Shown here: in pieces, positions 17,846 through 25,186 of the stretch
How positions within the stretch are numbered: the stretch's first letter is position 1
How the letters are laid out: every line of letters begins with the position of its first letter
Source: Pedobacter sp. MC2016-05
Lineage (GTDB): Bacteria; Bacteroidota; Bacteroidia; Sphingobacteriales; Sphingobacteriaceae
Reading direction: 5' to 3'
Assembly (NCBI RefSeq): GCF_026239735.1
Contig: NZ_JAPIVT010000024.1
Coordinates: forward strand, 17,441-81,440
DNA length: 64,000 nucleotides
Position numbers and translations under genes: made by a program
Notes under the pieces: generated by a model
Seen by the model: only the letters and a program-made list of their open reading frames with translations
Told to the model about the DNA's origin: nothing
Databases searched by the model: none

Positions 17846-18067
17846 ATGCACATGACTCACGAATGTTTTGATATTCGGAAATCAGGACCCAATATCCTGT
17901 TTCAAGAATCAATGGATTTGGCAAGTCTTTTCAGTAGAACAAGGGAAAGCCCGGTCGGCGAAATCCTAAATCTGATAAACCGGATTGATGAATGCTTAAG
18001 CGCTAAATTTCAGATTTTACGGAAAAGAAGATGGAATGCTAATGTGTGGATATACCAATACCTTTGA
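17846..18067 (+). CDS. Possible small hypothetical protein
   Basis: A 73-residue frame from ATG at 17846 (MHMTHECFDIRKSG...) with a charged, helix-prone composition (VGEILNLINRIDECLSAKF). No signal peptide, membrane segment or known motif is visible, and no upstream control element was found. It may equally be a chance frame. The rest of 17638-18144 shows no gene. Confidence 0.25.
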   Translation: MHMTHECFDIRKSGPNILFQESMDLASLFSRTRESPVGEILNLINRIDECLSAKFQILRKRRWNANVWIYQYL

Positions 18068-18144
18068 CCCCTTCTCGCCAATTTAAAAATATGCATTCAG
18101 TCAAAAGCTTACAACAAATCTATTCCTGGTGAGACGGGGTCAAT

Positions 18145-18409
18145 CTACTCCGGTTTATCCACTTTTATCATAGCTGCTAAGGGTGTGGCCAACAGTGCAC
18201 CGATCAGACCGAATGCTGCCGCTCCGGCAAGAAGCATATACAGATTCGACATAGGATGGATGTTCATTGTGGAAGATGTTAATTTGGCCATTAAAAAGTC
18301 TGATATAAGTTCATTAAGTATTAAAAAAAAAATCATACACAATAGTGCTGTCATTCCACTGACTGATAATGCAACAAGCGTAGGAGGAATGGCCATAATA
18401 TAGAATCCT
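18145..18409 (-). pseudogene. C-terminal fragment of an AI-2E-family transporter
   Basis: The minus strand encodes the last part of an AI-2E (PF01594-type) permease: AIPPTLVALS, a hydrophobic helix, LISDFLMAKL, MNIHPMSNLYMLLAGAAAFG and LIGALLATPLAAMIKV. That is the typical last two helices and the HPL motif of the family. The N-terminal two-thirds are missing. The IS21 element starts at 18410, but the DNA beyond the other end of the IS does not continue the transporter, so the gene was already broken before the insertion. A duplicate of its last codons lies at 12331. Confidence 0.7.
18405..18409. repeat. Target-site duplication, left copy (ATCCT)
   Basis: ATCCT directly before the left end of the IS21 element equals ATCCT directly after the right end (21061-21065). 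A 5-bp duplication fits the 4-8 bp usual for IS21 and marks an unrearranged insertion. Confidence 0.75.
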
Positions 18410-18506
18410 TGTGATCGGTAATTAAAAATACAGGATTTTTCGTAACCGAGAATACAGAGAAATTGGCAAGAATGATGTCGAGAAATTGGCAAGAATAAAT
18501 ACATAG
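18410..18506 (+). repeat. IS21 left inverted end with multiple repeats
   Basis: Begins TGTGATCGGTAATTAAAAAT. Four repeat units follow each other, including two near-identical copies of GAGAAATTGGCAAGAAT. It is complementary along its whole length to the right end. Confidence 0.85.
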
Positions 18507-18511
18507 TTCAC

Positions 18512-18534
18512 CTTTTGGGGCAAAGCCCCAAAAG
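18512..18534. promoter_or_regulatory. Perfect hairpin before istA
   Basis: CTTTTGGGGC, a 3-nt loop AAA, then GCCCCAAAAG: a perfect 10-bp stem between the left end and the istA start at 18578. There is no T-run after it. It may block transcription or translation of the transposase from outside promoters, as terminal hairpins do in other insertion sequences. Confidence 0.6.
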
Positions 18535-18577
18535 ATTAGAACACCCTTGTGCTTCACCACAAAATACAAGGGATTCA

Positions 18578-20140
18578 ATGAACTATTATTTAAACAAACT
18601 TATGATCTATCATGAAGTTCACCAAATGGAAAGAGCAGGTTTTTCCATTCAGAAGATTGCCGAGCACCTGGTAATGGACTGGCGTACCGTAAAACGTCTA
18701 TTACTCCTGAGCGAGGAAGCTTACCTTCAACAATTAGAAGTGCCACTGGGCAGAAAAAGTTCCCTTGATGCCTATGAAGAGTTCGTTCGGGAAAAGCTTA
18801 TCCTCTATCCGGCTACCTCTGCAGCCCAGATGCACGACTGGCTGAAGGAGCACAATGTTAATTTCCCAATTGTTAGCCCAAAGACCGCTTTCAACTTTGT
18901 GCGTTCTGTCAGGAACAAATTCAATATCCCAAAGACTGAGCCACAAAGAGATTATTTCGCTGTTCCGGAGCTGCCTTATGGTCAGCAGGCACAGGTCGAT
19001 TTTGGTTTCTACAATATGTCAACCACTCAGGGCAGAACCAAAAAAGTCCAGTTCTTTACTTTTGTGCTGGCGCGGTCCCGTTACAAATATATCTATTTCA
19101 GTGATACTCCTTTCACTACTGAATCGGTTATAGATGCCCATGAAAAAGCTTTTCAGTTCATTGGAGGGCAACCACTGGAGATTGTTTATGATCAGGATAG
19201 GCTTTTTATGGTTTCAGAAAACCTGGGTGATATCGTTATGACCGCTGGTTTCCGTGCTTATGTCCGCTCATCCGGCTTTACCACCCACTTCTGCAGAAAG
19301 GCCGACCCGGAGAGTAAAGGCAAGGTAGAGAACGCGGTCAAGTATGTAAAACAGAACTTTCTCTATAACCGCTCTTTCAGGGATATGGAAACGCTGAACT
19401 CCGATGTATTGGCATGGCTATCCAGAACAGCAAACCTCATGCTACATGGTACAACCAAACTGATTCCACTTGAGGAATTTACCATTGAGCAGGCTTTTTT
19501 AATCCCCTGGCAGCCAACCCAGACCAAACCAGTAGAATACCCTGCCTATACCGTTCACAAGGACAATAAGATCTCTTACAAAAGCAATGTCTACAGTGTT
19601 CCATTGGGTACTTACAAAAAATCAAAAACCGTACTCCTCAAGGTCACCTATGAGCAGATCATTATCATGGACCACAGCAACACCGAAATATGCAGGCACG
19701 AGCTCTGCATGCTCAAAGGCCAGAAAATCCTTTCACGGGACCATGGCCGGGACAAGGAGACTGCTATTGTGGAAATGATGGAGGGCTTCTGCGATCTGAT
19801 GGAGAACAAACTCAAGGCCATAAACTGGCTCAGTCAGATCAGAGACCATAAACCACGATATATACGTGATCAGATCCAGTCGTTAAGGTCCACGGTAGTT
19901 GGTCTGGATCCTGTGATTGCCTCACGTGCATTGGATTATGCATGTAGCCACAACATTGTAAGCGCAACAGACTTCAAGGCAGTTGTAAAGAGTATGCTCC
20001 GGGAGAATAAAACTGAAGATGCACCTGAGATAAAAATCATCCAGCTCAACCCATTGAGTGGGGAAAGCCGCAGAAATGCAGACACGGCTCCACAACAGAG
20101 TGATCTGGATAACTACGATGAAATATTTAATCAAAAATAA
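18578..20140 (+). CDS. istA: IS21-family transposase IstA
   Basis: The 520-residue DDE transposase of the element. The chosen start is ATG 18578 (MNYYLNKLMIYHEVHQM); a longer frame from 18515 would run through the hairpin. An N-terminal HTH (about 22-42: FSIQKIAEHLVMDWRTVKRL) binds the ends. The rve catalytic core carries Asp141 in QAQVDFGF, the second Asp in IVYDQDRLF, and Glu in ESKGKVENAVKY. The C-terminal beta-domain is typical of IstA. It needs the ATPase IstB, encoded 47 bp downstream. No frameshift or stop interrupts it. Confidence 0.95.
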   Translation: MNYYLNKLMIYHEVHQMERAGFSIQKIAEHLVMDWRTVKRLLLLSEEAYLQQLEVPLGRKSSLDAYEEFVREKLILYPATSAAQMHDWLKEHNVNFPIVSPKTAFNFVRSVRNKFNIPKTEPQRDYFAVPELPYGQQAQVDFGFYNMSTTQGRTKKVQFFTFVLARSRYKYIYFSDTPFTTESVIDAHEKAFQFIGGQPLEIVYDQDRLFMVSENLGDIVMTAGFRAYVRSSGFTTHFCRKADPESKGKVENAVKYVKQNFLYNRSFRDMETLNSDVLAWLSRTANLMLHGTTKLIPLEEFTIEQAFLIPWQPTQTKPVEYPAYTVHKDNKISYKSNVYSVPLGTYKKSKTVLLKVTYEQIIIMDHSNTEICRHELCMLKGQKILSRDHGRDKETAIVEMMEGFCDLMENKLKAINWLSQIRDHKPRYIRDQIQSLRSTVVGLDPVIASRALDYACSHNIVSATDFKAVVKSMLRENKTEDAPEIKIIQLNPLSGESRRNADTAPQQSDLDNYDEIFNQK

Positions 20141-20146
20141 CAAAAG

Positions 20147-20169
20147 TGGGGCCATTTGACATGGCCCCA
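20147..20169. promoter_or_regulatory. Perfect hairpin between istA and istB
   Basis: TGGGGCCAT, loop TTGAC, then ATGGCCCCA: a 9-bp GC-rich stem starting 7 bp after the istA stop and ending 18 bp before the istB start. There is no T-run. It could lower istB expression relative to istA or stabilise the message. Confidence 0.6.
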
Positions 20170-20187
20170 TAACTAAAAACAAAAATC

Positions 20188-20937
20188 ATGGAAGTACAGA
20201 AACAAGAGATCAAACAGCTTTGCAGCAAGTTTATGCTTACCGGCATGGGCGCGAGTCTAGAGGGCATCGTGAATGATGCCGAAAAAAATCGGATTGGGTT
20301 TATGGAGTTCGCACTGCAGCTATTGAAGAGCGAGGTGGAACACCGTCAACAAAAAGATGAGGCCAAGCGGATGAAGGCAGCTGGCTTGCCCAGAAGCAGT
20401 GATCTTGAGCATTACGATCCGGAAAAAAATGGGCTTAGGACCGAAAGGCTGGCACAGCTCAGGGAGCTAAACTGGATGGATCAATTGTTTAATATGGTAT
20501 TGATGGGGCCCTCGGGAACAGGGAAGACACATTTGGCAGCGGGATTGTGCCGTGATGCGGTCAAAGCTGGTTATAAGGCTTATTTAAGGTCAATGGATGA
20601 GATTATAAATACCCTCAGAACAAAGGACTTCGTAAAATCGCAAATGCTTGAATATAACAGGTTGGCAAAAGCTAATATGCTAGTGCTTGATGACATTATG
20701 CTTTTTCCATTGGAGAAGAACATGGCAGTGGCATTTTTCAACTTTATAAACCACATTTATGAGTCCACTTCAATCGTAGTTACCACCAATAAAAAACCAA
20801 CCGAATGGGCAAAAATGCTGGAGGATGAAGTCATTGCAACGGCACTGCTCGACAGGTTACTTTTTAAGTGTGAAGTGGTTAATCTTACTGGAGATAGTTT
20901 CAGGCTACAGAACCGGCAAACTTTCTTTGAATCGTAG
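20188..20937 (+). CDS. istB: IS21-family helper ATPase IstB
   Basis: A 249-residue AAA+ ATPase that assists IstA in target selection and transposition. Walker A is GPSGTGKTH (107-115), Walker B is LVLDDIM, and sensor-like VVTTNKK follows. Length and motifs are typical of complete IstB/DnaC-like proteins. It is cotranscribed with istA. The right inverted end begins 26 bp after the stop codon. Confidence 0.95.
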   Translation: MEVQKQEIKQLCSKFMLTGMGASLEGIVNDAEKNRIGFMEFALQLLKSEVEHRQQKDEAKRMKAAGLPRSSDLEHYDPEKNGLRTERLAQLRELNWMDQLFNMVLMGPSGTGKTHLAAGLCRDAVKAGYKAYLRSMDEIINTLRTKDFVKSQMLEYNRLAKANMLVLDDIMLFPLEKNMAVAFFNFINHIYESTSIVVTTNKKPTEWAKMLEDEVIATALLDRLLFKCEVVNLTGDSFRLQNRQTFFES

Positions 20938-20963
20938 AAATATTAAACTACTTTTGAAACGGA

Positions 20964-21060
20964 CTCTGTATTTATTAGTGCCATTTTCTCTGCACCATTC
21001 TTACCAAAAATACTGTATTCCTAATTACCAAAAACTCTGCATTCTTTATTACCGACTACA
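20964..21060 (-). repeat. IS21 right inverted end with multiple repeats
   Basis: The reverse complement begins TGTAGTCGGTAATAAAGAAT and continues with repeat units matching the left end over 97 bp. The last base, 21060, is followed by the second ATCCT target copy. Confidence 0.85.
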
Positions 21061-21570
21061 ATCCTGTCTTTAAACTTCGAGGATGGACCCAAATACATAT
21101 ATGCAAACCTTTCACTGCAACCCGTTGGCCGGATGGGTGATGAGCCCGATAACATTATTTTTCTTCTCGATGATATTACCAGCCAGATTTTCTTAAAAAA
21201 AATAAGCGAACAGGCCAACGAAGTATTGCTCAATGCTATCGAAGATACCGGTCTGGGATATACGATTGTTGAGTTTGCCTCTGGTGAGATGGCGGCCAAT
21301 GTACAGATGAAACAAAACTATGGTTACGGCGAATCCGAGCGGTTCAGTTATAAGGATCTTTTCGCAGCAATACTGCCCGAATTCCGGGAAAAGATAAAGC
21401 TTGCGGTTGACGAAGCTGTCCGTAGCCACGGAATTTATCAGGCCCAGTATCAGGTTAAATGGCGTGATGGTTCCATCCACTGGTTAAAAGCATATGGGAA
21501 ACCTGTATATGATGCGAATGGTATAGCTTCTCATATCATCGGGTTCAATAAAATAATCTCAGTAGATTAA
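21061..21570 (+). pseudogene. Truncated PAS-domain signalling gene
   Basis: A frame open from the right IS edge (ILSLNFEDGPKYIYANLSLQ) runs to a stop at 21570. A Met at 21133 could start a 145-residue product. The sequence holds the end of one PAS-like domain (PDNIIFLLDDITSQI, then a linker helix) and a full PAS_3-type domain (RFSYKDLF..., then VKWRDGSIHWLKAYGKPVYD and GFNKIIS). The frame starts inside a PAS domain and has no kinase or HTH output, so it is the middle piece of a larger sensor protein that lost both ends. In the pre-insertion sequence its frame is stopped by a TAA just left of the IS. Confidence 0.6.
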
Positions 21571-21643
21571 ATGCATCAGTAACATTGATACGCTTTCCAT
21601 GAACGCAGTTAGGTAAGATATTTTAGTTCATGATGGAGTAGAC

Positions 21644-22123
21644 TTACTTTGGAGGCATGGGTACTATTTGAGTAACCTGCATAGAACGTATTTTCCAATT
21701 GTTCTCTTGCTTGACAAAGACTGCCGTAATCATCTTATGATCTGTGTTTCCTTTTCTAACTGTCTTTCCAGGCACCTGGTAATCCTGTTTTGCGATCAGA
21801 GTTTCTTTGATGTATACAATTGCTGCCTTGTCGCTCAGGAAGTGTGTCTTTGAAATATCGAACTTGACCTGAGTGGGTTTTATACAACAATCATTGATCA
21901 GCTTAAACTGGTTTATAATCTCGCTTTTTCCTTTCCAGAACAAACCCAGAAAGTTTATGAGCGTTCCATCCTCAGTAAAGGAATCTGCATAGGATAACAT
22001 ATCATTTTTGTTCCAGTCCGTTTCTTGCTTGATTATGACTTTATTTATTTGTTCTTGTGGCGTTTGTGCCCAGCAATGAGCATTTAGGATAAAAAGGAAT
22101 AAAAGTATCATTCTATTCATCAT
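21644..22123 (-). CDS. Secreted SnoaL/NTF2-like protein
   Basis: A 159-residue protein with an N-terminal signal peptide (hydrophobic MILLFLFILNAHCWA, then Q). A single NTF2-like cone fold follows: EQINKVIIKQETDWNKND, then YADSFTEDGTLINFLG, the KGKSEIINQF helix, and the last strand NNWKIRSMQVTQIVP. This resembles DUF4440 or SgcJ/EcaC-type families, which bind or convert small molecules; the substrate is unknown. Two adjacent ATGs (22123 and 22120) could start it. It is a single gene. Confidence 0.8.
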   Translation of the reverse strand: MMNRMILLFLFILNAHCWAQTPQEQINKVIIKQETDWNKNDMLSYADSFTEDGTLINFLGLFWKGKSEIINQFKLINDCCIKPTQVKFDISKTHFLSDKAAIVYIKETLIAKQDYQVPGKTVRKGNTDHKMITAVFVKQENNWKIRSMQVTQIVPMPPK

Positions 22124-22374
22124 GTCTTTTTTGTGTATAAAATGCTGATTTTAAGTGAAATAAATGCAAATGATTGAATTAAATGCATCGTATGACTTCT
22201 TTGCTAAGGGATAGGATATTTGATTTTTGAAAGTCCTCATTGACGCCGTTATTTTAAATGGGCTCAATCGATACCTTTTAAGAACTTCTTCTTGATCTAG
22301 TGTACGCTGGCCAGGTTAATTTCGCTAGCTCGATATTTAAAACTATCTTAAACGATATTAAAATATATCAGCAC

Positions 22375-22569
22375 ATGGCACAGGGAAAAGTTAAAATGTA
22401 CAATGGAGAAAAAGGTTATGGATTCATCACTCCGGATGAAACATCAGAAGATTTATTTGTCCACGTTACCGGACTTCTGGTACGCGATCTCAAACCGGGA
22501 GACGTTGTTGAATACGATACCGAAGAAGGGAAAAAGGGTTTGATGGCTGTAAATGTTAAAAAACTCTGA
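22375..22569 (+). CDS. Cold-shock domain protein (CspA family)
   Basis: A 64-residue single-stranded nucleic acid-binding protein. The RNA-binding motifs RNP1 (KGYGFIT) and RNP2 (LFVHVT) are intact. Start ATG 22375 (MAQGKVKMYNGEKGYGFI) matches the family start; an upstream in-frame TTG would add 25 unrelated residues. Family members act as RNA chaperones in cold or stationary phase. It is divergent from the SnoaL-like gene. No cold-box element was recognised in the leader. Confidence 0.95.
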   Translation: MAQGKVKMYNGEKGYGFITPDETSEDLFVHVTGLLVRDLKPGDVVEYDTEEGKKGLMAVNVKKL

Positions 22570-22786
22570 TTGATGAAGGGCTGATTTTCAGGCAAAAGTT
22601 ATCGTTTGAAAATATGTCTTTGATAGTTTGCTTTAATAATTTGGCGTTTGTGATTGTTTCCCCTTCACATAAAATTGGGATTGTTGCTCAATTTACGCAC
22701 CCCAGACGATGAACTCATCACTCATTTGTAAAGGGGGCTAGAAGTTTTTGAAAGTGAAAATACGGTACCTGTATTGGGAGTATATT

Positions 22787-23293
22787 TTATGGTCTGTACA
22801 TGGTAAGATATTTTTTTAATCCCAATCTCGCCTGATTGATGTGTGTCTTGACGGTTCCTACAGGAATATCCAGCTGTTCGGCAATTTCTTCATATTTATA
22901 CCCTTCGAAGTGCAACTGAAATGGAATGCTATATTCCGGTTTTATCGAGTCCATGGCTTTTGATATATCTTCCATGGCAAATGTGGTGGTTGAAGTATTC
23001 ACTGTGGCACTCGTTTTCAGCTGGGCACTACTGATTTCATCATCAGTGGTAATCAACTCTTTCTTTTTGGTGTTTTTCCGGAAATCATTGATAAATGTAT
23101 TTTTCATGATCACATAAAGCCATCCTTTGAGGTTTGTTCCTTCATCAAACTTTTCAGCAAACCTCATGCCCTTGATCAGGGTTTCCTGCATCAAATCTTT
23201 CGCATCGTCTTCATCATTTGTAAACTTAAGGGCGTGGGAAAGCAGGAATTCAGAGTGTTCACTAAGTATTAAGGTAAATTCAGTCTGGTTCAT
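22787..23293 (-). CDS. ECF-type RNA polymerase sigma factor
   Basis: A 168-residue sigma-70 family protein. Region 2 has NDEDDAKDLMQETLIKGM and the KGWLYVIMKNTFINDFRK motif. Region 4 has YEEIAEQLDIPVGTVKTHIN, a classic -35-binding HTH. The ATG at 23293 is preferred to a TTG at 23320. A long Ser/Thr-rich linker (about 95-115) joins the regions. No anti-sigma gene is adjacent. It is divergent from the umuD operon, with about 220 bp between starts. Confidence 0.9.
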   Translation of the reverse strand: MNQTEFTLILSEHSEFLLSHALKFTNDEDDAKDLMQETLIKGMRFAEKFDEGTNLKGWLYVIMKNTFINDFRKNTKKKELITTDDEISSAQLKTSATVNTSTTTFAMEDISKAMDSIKPEYSIPFQLHFEGYKYEEIAEQLDIPVGTVKTHINQARLGLKKYLTMYRP

Positions 23294-23433
23294 AGGTATA
23301 GATTGATTTTTATTCCCCAACGATCAATGATAGAAAAGGTTTTAAATCAGGCGAAAAATATTCAGCTTGGTGGGTATACCCGTTGAATATAAGCCCGGCC
23401 GTCATTATCGCTATTCCGTCTGGTTGTATTTTT

Positions 23434-23489
23434 TGCTAATAAAATTTGATCCCTCTTGTTTGATTACTAAAAATATTAGCATAAATTTG
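23434..23489 (+). promoter_or_regulatory. umuDC promoter with inverted-repeat operator candidate
   Basis: A -33 TTTG (23459-23462) and a -7 TAAATTTG (23482-23489), 19 bp apart, match the Bacteroidota consensus; the umuD ATG follows at 23514. The inverted repeat TGCTAATA (23434-23441) / TATTAGCA (23474-23481) flanks the -33 element, and its right arm abuts the -7. This is a plausible LexA-type or other repressor site; the repressor is not known. Confidence 0.6.
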
Positions 23490-23513
23490 TGTTGTATAAA
23501 GGCAAGGATATTT

Positions 23514-23942
23514 ATGATCAGGGCATTTGAGAAAAGAGCAGAGCAGAAGATTTCGGGGTTTCAGTCTCCGGCGGCAGATTATTTGGAAGGCAGACTTGAT
23601 ATTGCCGGCAGGCTGGTTGTTGATCCCCATTCTACCTTTTATTTTCAGATGAAAGGAGAGGCCATGTCCTCGGTGAGCATTCATGATGGAGATATTCTGA
23701 TCATTGATCGAAGCCTGTCCCCGAAAAATGGTACTACTGTTATCGCTTTTATAGACGGGAATTTTTCCTGCCGGATCTATCAGGTGATAAACAGTATCCC
23801 CCAACTTAAAAACGATACCGGAACAATCTACCAGACCGAAATGGATACCCTTCAGATATGGGGAGTGGTGACCTCGGTCTGCCGGAATGTATTGCCCAAA
23901 TCTTTAAAAACCGGAAAGTGCCGCCATGTTTGCGCTCTGTGA
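23514..23942 (+). CDS. umuD: UmuD-like protein lacking both catalytic residues
   Basis: A 142-residue homologue of the DNA polymerase V accessory subunit UmuD (LexA/signal-peptidase-like S24 fold). It follows Escherichia coli UmuD with a constant offset of ten residues: GFQSPAADYLE for GFPSPAADYVE, DGDILIID for DGDLLIVD, and WGVVTSV near the end. The serine nucleophile (Ser60) is replaced by Ala50 (GEAM instead of GDSM), and the general base (Lys97) by Arg87 (FSCR instead of FTVK). The cleavage site Cys24-Gly25 becomes Ser14-Gly15. Self-cleavage to the active UmuD' form therefore seems impossible. The ATG at 23514 fits both homology and the promoter. Its end overlaps umuC by 17 bp. Confidence 0.85.
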   Translation: MIRAFEKRAEQKISGFQSPAADYLEGRLDIAGRLVVDPHSTFYFQMKGEAMSSVSIHDGDILIIDRSLSPKNGTTVIAFIDGNFSCRIYQVINSIPQLKNDTGTIYQTEMDTLQIWGVVTSVCRNVLPKSLKTGKCRHVCAL

Positions 23943-25170
23943 CTGCAATAACTTTTATGCCTCGGCAGAACGGCTGTTTCGTCCGGAACTTACAGGCAAA
24001 CCCATTGTTGTATTGAGCAACAATGATGGATGTGTCATTGCCAGGAGCGAGGAAGCAAAAGCATTTGGCATTAAGATGGGGGATCCGGAGTTTCTGGTCA
24101 GGGACCTGATCAAAAAATACCACATACACGTTTTTTCCAGCAATTATGTGCTTTACGGGGATATGAGCGAACGTGTGATGAATCAGCTTGGCCGCTGGTT
24201 TCCCCGGCTGGATGTTTACAGCATTGATGAGGCCTTTGGCTGGCTGGGTGGTATCAGGAACCTTGAAAGCTATGCGCCAAAAATCAGAAATGCGGTGATC
24301 CAGAATACCGGTATCCCGGTTTCAATTGGCGTTGCGCCTACAAAGACGCTTGCCAAGCTGGCCAATAAGCTTGCTAAAAAACACAATGGGGTACTGGTAC
24401 TTGATACTGATGAGAAGATTTCGGACGCGGTCAGGGATTTTCCTGTGCACGATCTCTGGGGCGTTGGCAGGCAATACTATAAAAAGTTCGAAGCACTGAA
24501 GATAGAAACGGTGGCCCAGCTGAGGGAGATGCCCGAAATGTGGTTCAAGCAGAATATGACCATCATGGGCCAGCGCATGTACAATGAGCTATGGGGGAGA
24601 CCTGCCATTCCGCTGGACGAAATCCGCGAAACCACCAAAGGCATTACCGTAAGCCGCTCTTTCCGGAACTATATCGAAAGCCCGGAGATTCTGGCTGAGG
24701 CGCTTGCGCTATATGCGAGCAGACTGGCTGAGAAGCTTCGTGCCCAAAAGCTGCGCTGCGTGTACCTTCAGGTGTTTTTATATACCAATAAAAACCGGGA
24801 GGACCATCCACAGCATTTTCCCAGTCATACCCACAAGCTGCTGATCGCCAGTAACAGTACCACTGATCTGGTGGGTATTGCGGTGAAAGTGTCCCAAAAA
24901 CTTTTCAGATATGGGATCAAGTACAGAAAGGCCGGGGTCATTGCTACAGGACTCATTCCTGAAAGCGAACTGCAGCTTAATATGTTTTCTGATCATGATG
25001 GAGGAAAGAAAGATACGGTATCTGCTGTGCTTGACCGGCTGAACCTGGCCTATGGAAGGGGAACGCTGAGAATGGCGACTGAAGGGTATGAAAAAAAGTG
25101 GCGGCTTAAACATGAATACCTATCCAAGGGTTACACCACCCGATGGAGTGATATTATACAAGTTATTTAA
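23926..25170 (+). CDS. umuC: Y-family translesion DNA polymerase UmuC
   Basis: The 414-residue catalytic subunit of an error-prone polymerase V. The palm starts FALCDCNNFYASAERLF, with the metal-binding Asp and the Tyr steric gate region. The second catalytic acids are in VYSIDEAF, and the thumb and HhH-like motif VGVAPTKTLAKLANKLAKKH is present. The little finger follows from about residue 240 (TVSRSF...). The tail, including ELQLNMFSD, resembles a beta-clamp-binding motif (QLNMF, about residue 350). All key residues appear intact. It is translated with umuD through a 17-bp overlap and is followed by the SRAP gene, so the operon is a DNA-damage tolerance unit. Confidence 0.93.
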   Translation: MFALCDCNNFYASAERLFRPELTGKPIVVLSNNDGCVIARSEEAKAFGIKMGDPEFLVRDLIKKYHIHVFSSNYVLYGDMSERVMNQLGRWFPRLDVYSIDEAFGWLGGIRNLESYAPKIRNAVIQNTGIPVSIGVAPTKTLAKLANKLAKKHNGVLVLDTDEKISDAVRDFPVHDLWGVGRQYYKKFEALKIETVAQLREMPEMWFKQNMTIMGQRMYNELWGRPAIPLDEIRETTKGITVSRSFRNYIESPEILAEALALYASRLAEKLRAQKLRCVYLQVFLYTNKNREDHPQHFPSHTHKLLIASNSTTDLVGIAVKVSQKLFRYGIKYRKAGVIATGLIPESELQLNMFSDHDGGKKDTVSAVLDRLNLAYGRGTLRMATEGYEKKWRLKHEYLSKGYTTRWSDIIQVI

Positions 25171-25186
25171 GATAAGAAGACAAGTT

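Larger units (their letters stand above)
18410..21060 (+). mobile_element. Complete IS21-family insertion sequence
   Basis: A 2651-bp element containing istA and istB, bounded by long imperfect inverted ends (18410-18506 against 20964-21060). By hand about 72 of 97 positions match, with no gaps. Each end holds several roughly 24-bp repeats built on GGTAAn...GAATACAGAG.TTTTT, as expected for IS21 multiple transposase-binding sites. ATCCT duplications flank it. Both genes are intact, so it is probably active. It lies between two truncated genes (AI-2E transporter and PAS protein) and has its own hairpins at 18512 and 20147. Confidence 0.93.

Noticed and set aside
25088..25186. Upstream extension of the SRAP gene by 33 residues.
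   Set aside because: SRAP needs Cys at position 2; the extension would bury it and overlap umuC.
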